From Isoptericola sp044389085 (lineage in GTDB: Bacteria; Actinomycetota; Actinomycetes; Actinomycetales; Cellulomonadaceae): 64,000 nt of DNA. The notes under the pieces were generated by a model that was not told the origin of the DNA, made no database searches, and saw only the letters and a program-made list of their open reading frames with translations. The position numbers and the translations under genes are program-made. The stretch spans positions 744,001 to 808,000 of the forward strand of contig NZ_JBIRXP010000002.1 in assembly GCF_044389085.1 (NCBI RefSeq), in the 5' to 3' direction. This document shows, piece after piece, positions 34,445-44,470 of the stretch (positions within the stretch are counted from its first letter, which is position 1; every line of letters begins with the position of its first letter).

Positions 34445-34664
34445 CCGTGCGGAGGGTGAGATGATCGTTACCAGAATGTGATCTTGGCCGTGGCGCAGGT
34501 CACTTTTCGGGCCGAAACGGTGTGGCACGGGCCACCTTCCGGCGGCACCCGTCGACCAAGGCATCGTGACGACACGGCAAGCCGGAGGTCAAGTCGGCCA
34601 CGATCGAGCGTCCGCCGGCCAGTCCCGACCGGTGCATCGACCCGCGCCTGCGCCGGCCGTCGAC
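34445..34664. other. Intergenic stretch without recognised genes
   Basis: These about 220 bp between the divergent betaine operon and the repeat-protein gene hold no convincing coding sequence on either strand. Short frames here lack ribosome-binding sites and family resemblance. The part nearest the betaine operon is comparatively AT-rich (34420-34510) and probably contains promoter elements. Confidence 0.4.
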
Positions 34665-34708
34665 GCGGGTGAAATCCGTCCGGTCAGCGGGTGAAATCGC
34701 CCCGGTCA
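34665..34708. repeat. Two adjacent 22-bp direct repeats, operator-like
   Basis: Two copies of a 22-bp unit lie exactly head to tail at 34665-34686 and 34687-34708. Both begin GCGGGTGAAATC and end CCGGTCA. Only three bases in the middle differ. Read on the minus strand, each unit contains ATTTCACCCGC, which resembles the 11-bp GTTCACC-type unit of actinobacterial PhoP (PHO) boxes, and the 22-bp period is two such units. They lie about 170 bp before the repeat-protein gene. A related inverted copy precedes the next gene (37298-37325). Confidence 0.6.
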
Positions 34709-34876
34709 ACCACGGGCCGGCGCCAGGGTGACCCCCGACGCTCCATACTCGGGCCAGCACCGCCGGAATCGCGCCCGCGCGACCCGGCGGACGGCGTCGA
34801 CGCCGTGGCCGCACCGGCCGTGCCCCCATCGCTCTGCCGGCCGGTCTCCCCGGCCGGCGCGACTCCCGGAGGTCCC

Positions 34877-37201
34877 GTGGAACCAGTCCTGCCCGGCCGT
34901 GCGCGCCGTCGAGCGCGCACGACGGCGCTCGTCGCAGCCCTCTCGATCGTGGCCGCCCCGCTGCTGGCCGCTCCCGGAGCGGTCGCGGACACCGACCCCG
35001 CCCCTCAGGCGCAGGTCTCCACCGAGCCGACCACCGAGCCGACCACCGAGCCGACGGGCGAGGCGACGACCGTCGAGGCGACGGACGTCGTCGCGCCCGC
35101 CGCGGACCTGCTCGCGATCACGGGGACGGCGCGGGTGGGCGAGCAGGTCACCGTCGACCCGGCACCACAGCTGTGGACGCCCGCCGACGCGGGCCTCACG
35201 TTCACCTACCGCTGGCTCACGGGCGAGGACGAGCTCGCCGGCGGGACGGAACCCGTCCTCACCGTCCCGGCGGAGGCCGCCGGTCGCGCGCTCGCGGTCG
35301 AGATCACGGGCACGGCGCCCGAGGGGGCCGTGGACGGCGCGACGTCGGACGTGGTCGTCGTGCGGGCGAGCGAGGACGTCGCCGCGGGCACGTTCGTGAC
35401 GGGCGACCTGCAGGTCAGCGGTGACGCGCGCGCGGGGCAGACGCTCACCGCCGTGCCGGGCGCGTGGACCCCGGCCGTCGAGCCGGCGATCGAGTGGCGC
35501 CGCGGCGAGACCGTCGTCGGCACGGGCAGCACCTACGTGCCGGGGGCGGACGACGTCGGCAGCGTGCTGACGGTCGTCGCGAGCGGGCAGGCCGCGGGCT
35601 ACGCGCCGGCGAGCGTCACCGCGACGACCGCGCCGGTCGCCGCCGGTGAGCTCGACGGACCGCTGCCGACCCTGTCGGGCACCGTCCGTGTGGGGAGCAA
35701 GGTGACCGCCGTGCCGGGCACGTGGCCGGCCGGGACGTCGCTCGCCTACCAGTGGTCCGTGGCCGGCGCGCCGGTGGGGACGGCGTCGTCCTACACCCCG
35801 ACGGCGGCCGACAAGGGCAAGGCCCTCACTGTCACCGTGACGGGGACCCTGTCCGGCGCCGGGCCCGCCGTCCGCACCAGCGCCGCCGCGACGGTGGCGG
35901 CCGGGGTCCTCACCGCGCCGACGCCGGCGATCTCCGGCACCGTGCGCGTCGGCTCCAAGGTCACTGCCAAGCCGGGCACGTGGACCTCCGGCACCTCGCT
36001 GGCGTACCGGTGGTACGCCTCGGGCAAGGCGATCTCGGGGGCCACGTCGTCGTCCTACACGCCGACGTCGTCGGTCCGGGGCAAGAGCCTCACGGTCCGG
36101 GTGACCGGCACCAGGACCGGCTACACGACCGTGACCAGGAGCAGCGCGGGCAAGACCGTCGCGGCAGGTGTGCTCTCCGCGCCCACGCCGAAGATCAGCG
36201 GCACCGTCCGCGTCGGGAACAAGGTCTCCGTCTCGCGCGGCACGTGGTCGCCGTCGGCCTCGACGTACCGCTACCAGTGGCGCGTGAACGGCGCGCGGAT
36301 CAGCGGCGCGACGGGCTCGTCGTACACGATCCCGGCGAAGTACGCCGGCAAGAAGCTCACGGTCAGTGTCGCCGGGAGCCGCTCGGGCTACACGACCAGG
36401 ACGGTGACGAGCGCGTCGTCGACGATCCTGCGGGTGTACTCGAGGACGGCGGCGCCGAAGATCTCGGGCAGCGCGCGGATCGGGTCGACGCTCAAGGTGA
36501 GCAGCCGCGGCACGTGGTCGCCGACGCCGTCGTCGTGGCGCTACCAGTGGAAGGCGAACGGCAAGGCCATCGCGGGCGCCACCCGTTCCAGCCTCAAGCT
36601 CACGGGCGCGCACTACGGCAAGCGCATCTCGGTCACGATCAAGGGCGTGCGCTCGGGCTACTACCCGACGTCCCGGACGAGTGCCGCGACCTCGCGCGTG
36701 ACCGTGCCCGCCCCCGTCCTCACGAAGAACGGCGTGTACAAGGTGGGCACCCAGATCAGGCCGGGGACGTACGTGGCGCCCGGGTCCTCGTCGGGGTGCA
36801 TGGTCAGGCGGCTCGACGGTTCCAAGAAGCTGGTCTGGGCAGGGCTGACCTACGGGCAGACGATCGTGACGATCCGGAGCACCGACAAGTACTTCTCGAC
36901 CAGCGGCTGCGGTACCTGGCGCAAGTACGCGGCCTACGGGTCGGTCCGGACGTCGACGGCGGTCGACGGCATCTACAAGGTCGGCACCTCGGGCGGACAG
37001 CTCAAGCCCGGGCTGTACTACACCTCGGGCCCCAGGTACTCGGACGACGTCTGCTACGCCGCCGCGCTGAACAGCTTCGCGATGACGAGCGCCGCGGTCG
37101 ACGAGGCGGCCGAGTACACCGGCGCGGGGTACTGGCAGGTCCTGCCCGGCGACGTCGGGTTCGAGGCGTACGGGTGCTCCTGGCGGCGCGTGTCGAGCTG
37201 A
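34877..37201 (+). CDS. Secreted Ig-like repeat protein with C-terminal GxYKVGT repeats
   Basis: A 774-residue exported protein. The signal peptide is at about 8-35 (RRRARTTALVAALSIVAAPLLAAPGAVA). A Thr/Glu/Pro linker follows with PTTEPTTEPT repeats. Then come about six repeats of 80-90 residues, each of the form ISGTVRVGxKVxAxPGTWxxGTSLAYQWxxxGxxIxGATxSSYTP..GKxLTVxVTGxxxGY, an Ig-like fold common in actinobacterial surface proteins. The last 150 residues hold two related units beginning NGVYKVGTQIRPGTYVAPG and DGIYKVGTSGGQLKPGLYY with paired cysteines. There is no LPXTG anchor. The GTG at 34877 follows GGAGG. The substrate is unknown; adhesion or wall binding is plausible. Confidence 0.85.
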   Translation: MEPVLPGRARRRARTTALVAALSIVAAPLLAAPGAVADTDPAPQAQVSTEPTTEPTTEPTGEATTVEATDVVAPAADLLAITGTARVGEQVTVDPAPQLWTPADAGLTFTYRWLTGEDELAGGTEPVLTVPAEAAGRALAVEITGTAPEGAVDGATSDVVVVRASEDVAAGTFVTGDLQVSGDARAGQTLTAVPGAWTPAVEPAIEWRRGETVVGTGSTYVPGADDVGSVLTVVASGQAAGYAPASVTATTAPVAAGELDGPLPTLSGTVRVGSKVTAVPGTWPAGTSLAYQWSVAGAPVGTASSYTPTAADKGKALTVTVTGTLSGAGPAVRTSAAATVAAGVLTAPTPAISGTVRVGSKVTAKPGTWTSGTSLAYRWYASGKAISGATSSSYTPTSSVRGKSLTVRVTGTRTGYTTVTRSSAGKTVAAGVLSAPTPKISGTVRVGNKVSVSRGTWSPSASTYRYQWRVNGARISGATGSSYTIPAKYAGKKLTVSVAGSRSGYTTRTVTSASSTILRVYSRTAAPKISGSARIGSTLKVSSRGTWSPTPSSWRYQWKANGKAIAGATRSSLKLTGAHYGKRISVTIKGVRSGYYPTSRTSAATSRVTVPAPVLTKNGVYKVGTQIRPGTYVAPGSSSGCMVRRLDGSKKLVWAGLTYGQTIVTIRSTDKYFSTSGCGTWRKYAAYGSVRTSTAVDGIYKVGTSGGQLKPGLYYTSGPRYSDDVCYAAALNSFAMTSAAVDEAAEYTGAGYWQVLPGDVGFEAYGCSWRRVSS

Positions 37202-37212
37202 GCCGGCGGTCC

Positions 37213-37265
37213 CGAGCGCCGTCGTCCGTCACCCCGTCCTGGGGACCGGCGGGCGACGGCGCTCG
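37213..37265. terminator. Hairpin after the repeat-protein gene
   Basis: Perfect 12-bp arms CGAGCGCCGTCG (37213-37224) and CGACGGCGCTCG (37254-37265) lie 11 bp after the stop codon at 37199-37201, with a smaller CCCC/GGGG stem inside the loop. No U-tract. Confidence 0.6.
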
Positions 37266-37297
37266 CTGCTGCACCGCCGCGCGGCCGGGTGCGGCGA

Positions 37298-37325
37298 ACT
37301 TCACCCGCGCGGTACCGGGTGAAGT
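37298..37325. promoter_or_regulatory. Inverted repeat of the GGGTGAA motif upstream of the Lys-rich protein gene
   Basis: ACTTCACCCG (37298-37307) and CGGGTGAAGT (37316-37325) form a perfect 10-bp inverted repeat with an 8-bp spacer. The half-site matches the direct-repeat core GGGTGAAATC found before the neighbouring secreted-protein gene. About 30 bp further on, CTGACC (37340-37345) and CATACT (37362-37367) with 16-bp spacing resemble a promoter, which places the repeat just upstream of -35 as for an activator site. Confidence 0.5.
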
Positions 37326-37418
37326 CGGACATCGGACGGTCTGACCCCTCGGGAGCGCTCCCATACTTGACTGGCGACACCATCGTCCGCCGAGATCGGC
37401 CCACCCCAGGAGAAGCCC

Positions 37419-38036
37419 GTGAAGCACCCCCGTCCCACGCGCCGTGCCGGCCGCGTCGCCGCGCTCGTCACCGCTGTGACGCTGCTCGCCGCGCCGCTCG
37501 CGGCCGTCCCCGCCACGGTGGCCGCCCCGACGGCGTCGGCCGCGGTGTCCACCTCGGTGACGGTGAAGAAGATCGCGACGAAGACCGCGCCGTACAAGAA
37601 GAAGGCCACGGTCCGGCCCAACGTCGTGGCCAAGGGCAAGGTCTCCGTGAAGTCCAAGACGCTCACGGTGAAGAAGTCCGGCAAGACGATCGCGAAGAAC
37701 AAGAAGTCGGTGGCGCTCAAGGCCGGCACGTACAAGGTGACGACGAAGGTCACCTACAAGACGTACCGGCTCACGTCGGCCAAGAAGAAGGTCTGGTCGG
37801 CCACCAAGTCGAAGAGCCTCACCCAGAAGCTGGTCGTGAAGCAGGGCAAGAAGCCGTCGCGTACCACGCCCGTGAGCAAGTACAACTGCCCGAGCTGGGC
37901 GCCGGTCAAGGGCAACCAGTCCGGCATCTACCACGTGCCGGGCGGTCGGTACTACAAGGTGACCACCCCGGAGGAGTGCTTCACCACGGCGTCCGCGGCG
38001 CGCGCTGCCGGCTATCGCGCGTCGAAGAACGGCTGA
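37419..38036 (+). CDS. Secreted lysine-rich protein with C-terminal Cys/His 'sunset'-like domain
   Basis: A 205-residue exported protein. The signal peptide is at about 10-42 (RVAALVTAVTLLAAPLAAVPATVAAPTASA). Residues about 45-150 are extremely Lys/Thr/Val-rich with KKSGKTIAKNKKSVALKAGTYKV, probably a beta-rich basic segment able to bind acidic wall polymers. Residues about 157-205 (YNCPSWAPVKGNQSGIYHVPGGRYYKVTTPEECFTTASAARAAGYRASKNG) match the small Cys-containing module seen at the end of many actinobacterial secreted proteins. The GTG at 37419 follows AGGAGAAG. It shares upstream motifs with the previous gene and ends at a strong hairpin. Confidence 0.75.
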   Translation: MKHPRPTRRAGRVAALVTAVTLLAAPLAAVPATVAAPTASAAVSTSVTVKKIATKTAPYKKKATVRPNVVAKGKVSVKSKTLTVKKSGKTIAKNKKSVALKAGTYKVTTKVTYKTYRLTSAKKKVWSATKSKSLTQKLVVKQGKKPSRTTPVSKYNCPSWAPVKGNQSGIYHVPGGRYYKVTTPEECFTTASAARAAGYRASKNG

Positions 38037-38063
38037 CGGCGCACCCGCGGCGCCCGACGTGAC

Positions 38064-38092
38064 GAGGCCGGCACCCCGCGGGTGCCGGCCTC
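38064..38092. terminator. Perfect 13-bp hairpin
   Basis: GAGGCCGGCACCC (38064-38076) and its complement (38080-38092) have a 3-base loop, 28 bp after the stop of the Lys-rich protein gene. It separates that gene from ahcY. No U-tract. Confidence 0.75.
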
Positions 38093-38215
38093 GCTGCATC
38101 CCGGAGGCGCTGCGGACTACCCTGGGTGCTGGCCCGCGCCGACGACGGCGGGGCCACGCGCAGACGGGAGCCCCCAGCGCACACGGCTCATCCCGCAGAC
38201 CCCAGGAGGGCGACC

Positions 38216-39754
<1,539 letters not shown>

Positions 39755-39756
39755 CC

Positions 39757-39798
39757 TGTCAGACGTAGGGCGTGCCCCGGTGCGCCCTACGTCTGACA
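39757..39798. terminator. Perfect 16-bp hairpin after ahcY
   Basis: TGTCAGACGTAGGGCG (39757-39772) and its complement (39783-39798) have a 10-base loop. It starts two bases after the ahcY stop. No U-tract. Confidence 0.75.
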
Positions 39799-39887
39799 AC
39801 TCGCCGTGGCGGACACGGGGGACAGCCCCCGCGCGCGGGGTGGCCCGCCGGATACCGGCTCGGCGCCGCGGGCGGCAGCCTGGAAGC

Positions 39888-41381
39888 ATGACCAGCATGA
39901 CGTCCACCGACGGCCCGCCGCCGCCCGCGAACCCGCCGTCCGGCGCGCCGTCCGACCCGCCGCCGACGGCGCGGCCGGCGGCACATCCGGCCGGCCCCGC
40001 GCGGGCGAAGGGCGACGGGGCGCCGCCGTTCCTGCTCGCCCCCTTCGACGGCCGCACCTGGCGCGCCTACGGCTTCCTGTGGCTCGCGCTGCTGCTGGCG
40101 CCGTTCGCGTTCACGTACGCGGTCTTCACCGTCTCGTTCATGGTGGGGGTCGCGGTCACGGTCGTGGGGCTGTTCGTGGCGGGCGGCGTGCTGCTCGGCG
40201 CCCGCGGCTGGGGCGCGACGTACCGCCGGATGGCGGTGCGCTACCTCGGCGTCGAGATCGCGGAGCCCGCCCCGCGCCAGCCGCGCAAGGGCTTCTGGCG
40301 GCGGCTCGGCGGGATGCTCGGCGACGCGACCGCCTGGCGCGCCCTGCTGTACATGGTGGTGACGTTCCCGCTGGCCATCGTGTCGTTCGTCGTGAGCACG
40401 GTGTTCCTCGCCGTGGCGCTCGGCGGGATGACCCACTGGCTCTGGTCGGGCTGGCTGCCGCCGCAGCAGGCGAGCGACGGCACGATGCACCGCGGCGCGT
40501 CGTTCGGCACCGACTGGTTCGTGGACACCCCCGCGCGCCAGCTCCTGCTCGTCGCCGCGGGCGTGATCCTGCTGTACCTGTGGCCGCAGGTGCAGTCGAT
40601 GTTCGTCGGCCTCTTCCGCCTGCTGGCGGAGGGGCTGCTCAGCCCTACCCGGGCGAGCCTGCGGGTGGCGTACGCCGAGCGGGCGCGCGCCGTCACCGTC
40701 GAGGACGCCGACGAGCGCCTGCGCCGCATCGAGCGCGACCTGCACGACGGCACCCAGGCGCACCTCGTCGCGGTCGCGATGCAGATCGGGGAGGCGCGCG
40801 AGCTGCTGCGCGACGGCGCCGGCGGCACCGACGGCATCGACACGGCGGAGCTCGCCGCGGTGCTGGAGACCGCGCACTCCAGCACCAAGGACACCCTCGC
40901 GGAGCTGCGCGAGCTCGCCCGCGGCATCCGCCCGCCCGCGCTGGACGCGGGCCTCGCGGTCGCCCTCGAGACGCTCGCCGCGCGGGCCGCGCTGCCCGTG
41001 CGGGTCCACGCGGTCGGCCTCGAGGGTGCGGACCTCCCGCCCAGCGTCACCGCGATCTCCTACTTCGCCGTCGCCGAGCTCGTCGCCAACGCGACCAAGC
41101 ACGCCCGGGCGACCGGCGTCGACGTCGTCGCGGGCGTGGAGCCCGTCGCCGACGCCTCGACCGGCGCGGCGGTGCGGGCGCTCGTGCTGCGGGTGCACGA
41201 CGACGGCGTGGGCGGCGCCGCGGTGCGGGCACCTGACGCGTCCGGCCGGGGGAGCGGCCTGGCGGGGCTCACCGACCGGCTGTCGGGCGTGGACGGGACG
41301 CTCGGGGTGGTCAGCCCCGCGGGAGGGCCTACCGTGATCACCGTGACCATCCCGCTGCCCACCCCCGGCACCCGCCGATGA
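39888..41381 (+). CDS. Two-component sensor histidine kinase, NarL/DesK type
   Basis: A 497-residue membrane kinase. A Pro/Ala-rich N-terminus is followed by about four hydrophobic segments (60-250) forming a sensor-type membrane domain. The dimerisation/phosphoacceptor region is RRIERDLHDGTQAHLVAVAMQIG (His in RDLHDGTQ, HisKA_3 type). The ATPase domain has ELVANATKHARA, a weak DDGVGGA and GSGLAGLTDRLSGVDGTL. It overlaps its response regulator by ATGA at 41378-41381, so the two form a pair. A second ATG at 39897 is possible. The signal is unknown. Confidence 0.93.
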   Translation: MTSMTSTDGPPPPANPPSGAPSDPPPTARPAAHPAGPARAKGDGAPPFLLAPFDGRTWRAYGFLWLALLLAPFAFTYAVFTVSFMVGVAVTVVGLFVAGGVLLGARGWGATYRRMAVRYLGVEIAEPAPRQPRKGFWRRLGGMLGDATAWRALLYMVVTFPLAIVSFVVSTVFLAVALGGMTHWLWSGWLPPQQASDGTMHRGASFGTDWFVDTPARQLLLVAAGVILLYLWPQVQSMFVGLFRLLAEGLLSPTRASLRVAYAERARAVTVEDADERLRRIERDLHDGTQAHLVAVAMQIGEARELLRDGAGGTDGIDTAELAAVLETAHSSTKDTLAELRELARGIRPPALDAGLAVALETLAARAALPVRVHAVGLEGADLPPSVTAISYFAVAELVANATKHARATGVDVVAGVEPVADASTGAAVRALVLRVHDDGVGGAAVRAPDASGRGSGLAGLTDRLSGVDGTLGVVSPAGGPTVITVTIPLPTPGTRR

Positions 41382-42079
41382 CACCCGGTGCCGCCACCGG
41401 CGCGACCCCGCTGCGCATCGTCGTCGCGGAGGACTCCGCCATCCTGCGCGACGGCCTCGTCGCGCTCCTGTCCCGGCGCGGCCACGACGTGGTCGCGGCG
41501 GTGCCCGACGGGGACGCGCTCGTCCGCGAGGTCACGACGCTCGCCACCGCGGGCGCGCTGCCCGACGTGCTCGTCGCGGACATCCGGATGCCGCCGTCCC
41601 ACACGGACGAGGGGCTGCGTGCGGCCGAGGCGCTGCGCGCCACGCACCCCGGGCTGCCGGTGATGGTGTTCTCGCAGTGGGTCGAGACGCGGTACGCGTC
41701 GCGGCTGCTCGAGGGCGACCCGCGCGGCGTCGGCTACCTGCTCAAGGACCGCGTGGCCGACGTCGGGGACTTCGTCGCTGCGCTCGGCCGGGTGGCGGCG
41801 GGGGAGACGGTGCTCGATCCCGAGGTGGTGCGCCAGCTCATGGGCGCGCACCGCTCGCCGGAGGACAGCGTCGGCCGTCTCACGCCGCGCGAGAAGGAGG
41901 TCCTGGAGCTCATGGCGCAGGGCCGCTCCAACGGCGCCATCGCCGACCAGCTGTACCTGTCGTACGGCGCGGTGGAGAAGAACGTCGCGGCCATCTTCAC
42001 CAAGCTCGACCTGCCGCAGGACTCCGCCGACCACCGGCGCGTGCGCGCCGTCCTGCGCTACCTCGGCGCCGACGCCTGA
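41378..42079 (+). CDS. NarL/LuxR-family response regulator
   Basis: A 233-residue transcription factor. The receiver domain (about 12-135) has the acidic pair in VVAEDSAIL, the phosphoacceptor Asp in VLVADIRMPP, and YLLKDR. The LuxR-type helix-turn-helix (about 165-225) reads GRLTPREKEVLELMAQGRSNGAIADQLYLSYGAVEKNVAAIFTKLDL. It is the cognate partner of the overlapping kinase. Its targets are not evident, though the acyltransferase-like gene downstream is separated by terminator hairpins. Confidence 0.95.
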   Translation: MTPGAATGATPLRIVVAEDSAILRDGLVALLSRRGHDVVAAVPDGDALVREVTTLATAGALPDVLVADIRMPPSHTDEGLRAAEALRATHPGLPVMVFSQWVETRYASRLLEGDPRGVGYLLKDRVADVGDFVAALGRVAAGETVLDPEVVRQLMGAHRSPEDSVGRLTPREKEVLELMAQGRSNGAIADQLYLSYGAVEKNVAAIFTKLDLPQDSADHRRVRAVLRYLGADA

Positions 42080-42082
42080 CCT

Positions 42083-42191
42083 CCGACCTGTCAGGTGTGC
42101 GCTTGGAGAACCGAGCGCAGGCCCTGACAGGTCGGTTCGCCCGCGAGCTGTCAGGGTGAGCGCGCGGTATGCCCGGCGCTGGGCCTGACAG
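42083..42191. terminator. Tandem hairpins sharing CCTGACAG arms
   Basis: Hairpin 1 has arms CCGACCTGTCAGG (42083-42095) and CCTGACAGGTCGG (42123-42135), continued inward by TGCGCTTGG/CCGAGCGCA around an AGAA loop, so almost the whole 53 bp pairs. Hairpin 2 repeats the arm pair CTGTCAGG (42148-42155) and CCTGACAG (42184-42191). They start four bases after the response-regulator stop. The remaining gap up to 42320 shows no gene. Confidence 0.7.
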
Positions 42192-42320
42192 GTCGGCGGG
42201 GGTTGTCCCCCGGACCGGCCCGGGGGAGACGGCGGTCGGCACGGGGGCCAGGCCCCTGTCGGGCGACGTCGCAGGTCACGAGGCTGGAGGCGTCCCAGTC
42301 GCCCAGTCTCAGGAGCCATC

Positions 42321-43607
42321 GTGGCCGTCCTCGACGCCCCCGCCCCACCCGCCCGGCCCGCCCCGTCAGCGCCGGCCGCGCGACCCCGCTCCGTCGCCCC
42401 GGCGGCACCGCCGGCCGACGCGCCCGCCGCCCGGCCGCGTCGGGCCCGAGACCCGTTCGTCGACGTCGTGCGGGCGCTCGGCACGCTCAGCGTCGTGCTG
42501 CTGCACTGGCTGATGGCGGAGGCGACGTGGGACGGGCGGACCCTGCTCGTCGGCAACGCGCTCGGGCACGGCGCGGGCTGGCTCGTCACCTGGCTCCAGC
42601 CGCTCGCGCTGCTGTTCTTCGCGGCCGGTGCGTCCGCCGGGTATCAGCGCGGGGCCGCCGTCGTGGGTGGTCGTGGCTGGGCCAGGACGGTGCTGGCGCG
42701 GCTGCGCGCGACGGCGCGGCCCGTCGGGGCGTTCGTCGCGGCGTGGGCGCTCGCGGTGGCCGCGCTGCTCGCCCTCGGCGTGCCCGACGACGCCGTGTGG
42801 CGGATGGCGCGGATGGCGCCGCAGCTGCTGTGGTTCCTCGGGGTGTGGGTGGTGCTCATGGCGCTCACGCCGCTGCTGCGCGCGGCCTGGCGGCGGTGGC
42901 GGTGGGGCGCCCTGACCGTCGCCGTGGCGCTGCCGCTGGCCCTCGACGCGCTGCGGTTCGGGCTCCCGGGGGAGGTGACCGGCGCGCTGGCCTGGGCCAA
43001 CGTGCTGCTCGCCTGGGCCGCGTCGTTCCTGGCCGGGATCGCCTACGCCGTCGAGCGCAGCGCCCCGCGGCGGCCCGTGCCCGACGCGTCCGCCGACCCG
43101 CTGTCCGGCCGGACGGCCCGGCTGCTCCTCGCCGCGGGGGCCGTCGCCGCCCTCGCCGCGACGGCCGCGCTCGTGGCGGCGGGGCCCTACCCGCTGAGCC
43201 TCGTCGGCATGCCCGGCGACGAGATCTCCAACCTCGGCCCGCCGACGGCCCCCGTCGTCGCGCACGCCGTCGCCCAGGTGTGCCTGGTGCTGCTGTTCCG
43301 CGCGGCGCTGGTGCGCTGGGCGGCGACCGGGACGGGGGCGCGGGCGGTGGGCGCGCTCGCCCGCCGGTCGATGACCGTCTACCTCTGGCACCTCACCGCG
43401 ATGTTCGCGGTCGTCGGGGTCGCGCTGCTCGGGCTGGGGCAGGAGCTGCCGGCAGCCTGGGGCGCGGACTGGTGGGCGTCGCGCCCGGTCTGGTTCGCCG
43501 CGTACCTGCTGGTGATGCTCGGCCTGGTGCGCGTGTTCGGCCGCTTCGAGGACCGCCCGTCGCACCACACCCGGCGGGGTCAGCGGGGCGGGTCGGGGAC
43601 GGCGTAG
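42321..43607 (+). CDS. Acyltransferase-3-like integral membrane protein
   Basis: A 428-residue protein with about ten hydrophobic segments. After a Pro/Ala-rich cytoplasmic N-terminus it shows the acyltransferase-3 pattern: RDPFVDVVRALGTLSVVLLHWLMAE (R and H typical of the catalytic region), QPLALLFFAAGASAGYQRG, and MTVYLWHLTAMF near the C-terminus. It lacks the SGNH domain of the OafA-type protein at 17499. It may acylate a lipid or wall glycan. The GTG at 42321 follows AGGAG. Its last 28 bp overlap the convergent RDD gene. Confidence 0.8.
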   Translation: MAVLDAPAPPARPAPSAPAARPRSVAPAAPPADAPAARPRRARDPFVDVVRALGTLSVVLLHWLMAEATWDGRTLLVGNALGHGAGWLVTWLQPLALLFFAAGASAGYQRGAAVVGGRGWARTVLARLRATARPVGAFVAAWALAVAALLALGVPDDAVWRMARMAPQLLWFLGVWVVLMALTPLLRAAWRRWRWGALTVAVALPLALDALRFGLPGEVTGALAWANVLLAWAASFLAGIAYAVERSAPRRPVPDASADPLSGRTARLLLAAGAVAALAATAALVAAGPYPLSLVGMPGDEISNLGPPTAPVVAHAVAQVCLVLLFRAALVRWAATGTGARAVGALARRSMTVYLWHLTAMFAVVGVALLGLGQELPAAWGADWWASRPVWFAAYLLVMLGLVRVFGRFEDRPSHHTRRGQRGGSGTA

Positions 43608-44428
43608 GGCAGGCGGTGCAGCGTGGCGGCGCGGGCCTCGGCCCGCTCCTGCTCCGCGCGCCCGCGCTCGAGCTCACGGTCGCGGCGCTCGTGCAGGACG
43701 GCGTGCAGGAACGCCTCGGGCGGAGTGCCGGGCGGCGGGCCCGGCGCGACGAACGGCTCCACGCGGCCGGCGAGGTCGTCGGCGAGGCCGGCGCGCGAGA
43801 CCGGCGCCAGGCGCGGCGCCCGGTCGAGGAACTGCCGGGCGGCGAGGGCGAGGCCGTCCGGCAGGCGCCGGATGTCCGCCGTGCGGGCCCAGGCCGCCAG
43901 CTCCGACGGCATGGCGAGCGGGACCGTCCGCGCGCGCCCGCCCCGCACGCGGATGACAAAGGTGCCGGCCAGCAGGTCGCCGAGCCGCTTGCCGCGGGAG
44001 TTGGACAGCGACACGACCAGCGCGACGCTGCCGACCGTCAGCCACAGCTCGCCCACGCCCACCAGCGCGCGCACGAAGGCGTGGCGGAAGCGCACCGGGC
44101 CGCCGTCGTCGCGCACGACGCGCAGCCCGGTGATCAGCTTGCCGAGCGACCGGCCGCGGGTCAGCGTCTCGACCGTCGTCGGCAGCACCACCATCACGAG
44201 CACGGCGATGACGACGCCGGCCACCCGGGCCCACTGCTCGTCGACCGTCACGTCCTGGAGGGCGACGACGACCAGCAGCGCGATGCCGACGATCGCGAGC
44301 GCCGCCAGGTCGAGCAGCGCCGCCAGCGCACGGCTGACGAACGACGCCGGACGCGCGTCGAGCACCACGCCCTCGCCGATGACGACCCCGTCACGGATCC
44401 CGTTCTGGATCCCGTCCTGCATGTGCAT
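43580..44428 (-). CDS. RDD family membrane protein
   Basis: A 282-residue protein whose N-terminal half is an RDD domain: DARPASFVSRALAALLDLAALAIVGIALLV, GRSLGKLITGLRVVRDDGGPVRFRHAFVRALVGV, with conserved Arg and Asp residues and three to four membrane segments. The C-terminal 110 residues are soluble and Ala/Arg-rich. The RDD family is uncharacterised and is often encoded beside SpoIIM/DUF58/MoxR genes, as here. The ATG at 44428 is divergent from the SpoIIM-like gene, 42 bp away. Confidence 0.88.
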   Translation of the reverse strand: MHMQDGIQNGIRDGVVIGEGVVLDARPASFVSRALAALLDLAALAIVGIALLVVVALQDVTVDEQWARVAGVVIAVLVMVVLPTTVETLTRGRSLGKLITGLRVVRDDGGPVRFRHAFVRALVGVGELWLTVGSVALVVSLSNSRGKRLGDLLAGTFVIRVRGGRARTVPLAMPSELAAWARTADIRRLPDGLALAARQFLDRAPRLAPVSRAGLADDLAGRVEPFVAPGPPPGTPPEAFLHAVLHERRDRELERGRAEQERAEARAATLHRLPYAVPDPPR

Positions 44429-44470
44429 CCCCCGCTCGTGCGACGTCTCCCGTGTGGAAGGCTAGCGGCC

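Noticed and set aside
34201..34481. Short plus-strand frames of 80-96 codons over the proV leader
   Set aside because: They lack ribosome-binding sites and family similarity and are antisense to the leader. The composition reflects RNA structure on the other strand.
38095..38215. Possible SAH riboswitch before ahcY (GGAGGCGCTGCGG resembles part of one)
   Set aside because: Only a short fragment resembles the consensus. The second conserved strand and pseudoknot partner are not found, and the hairpin there is better explained as a terminator of the preceding gene.
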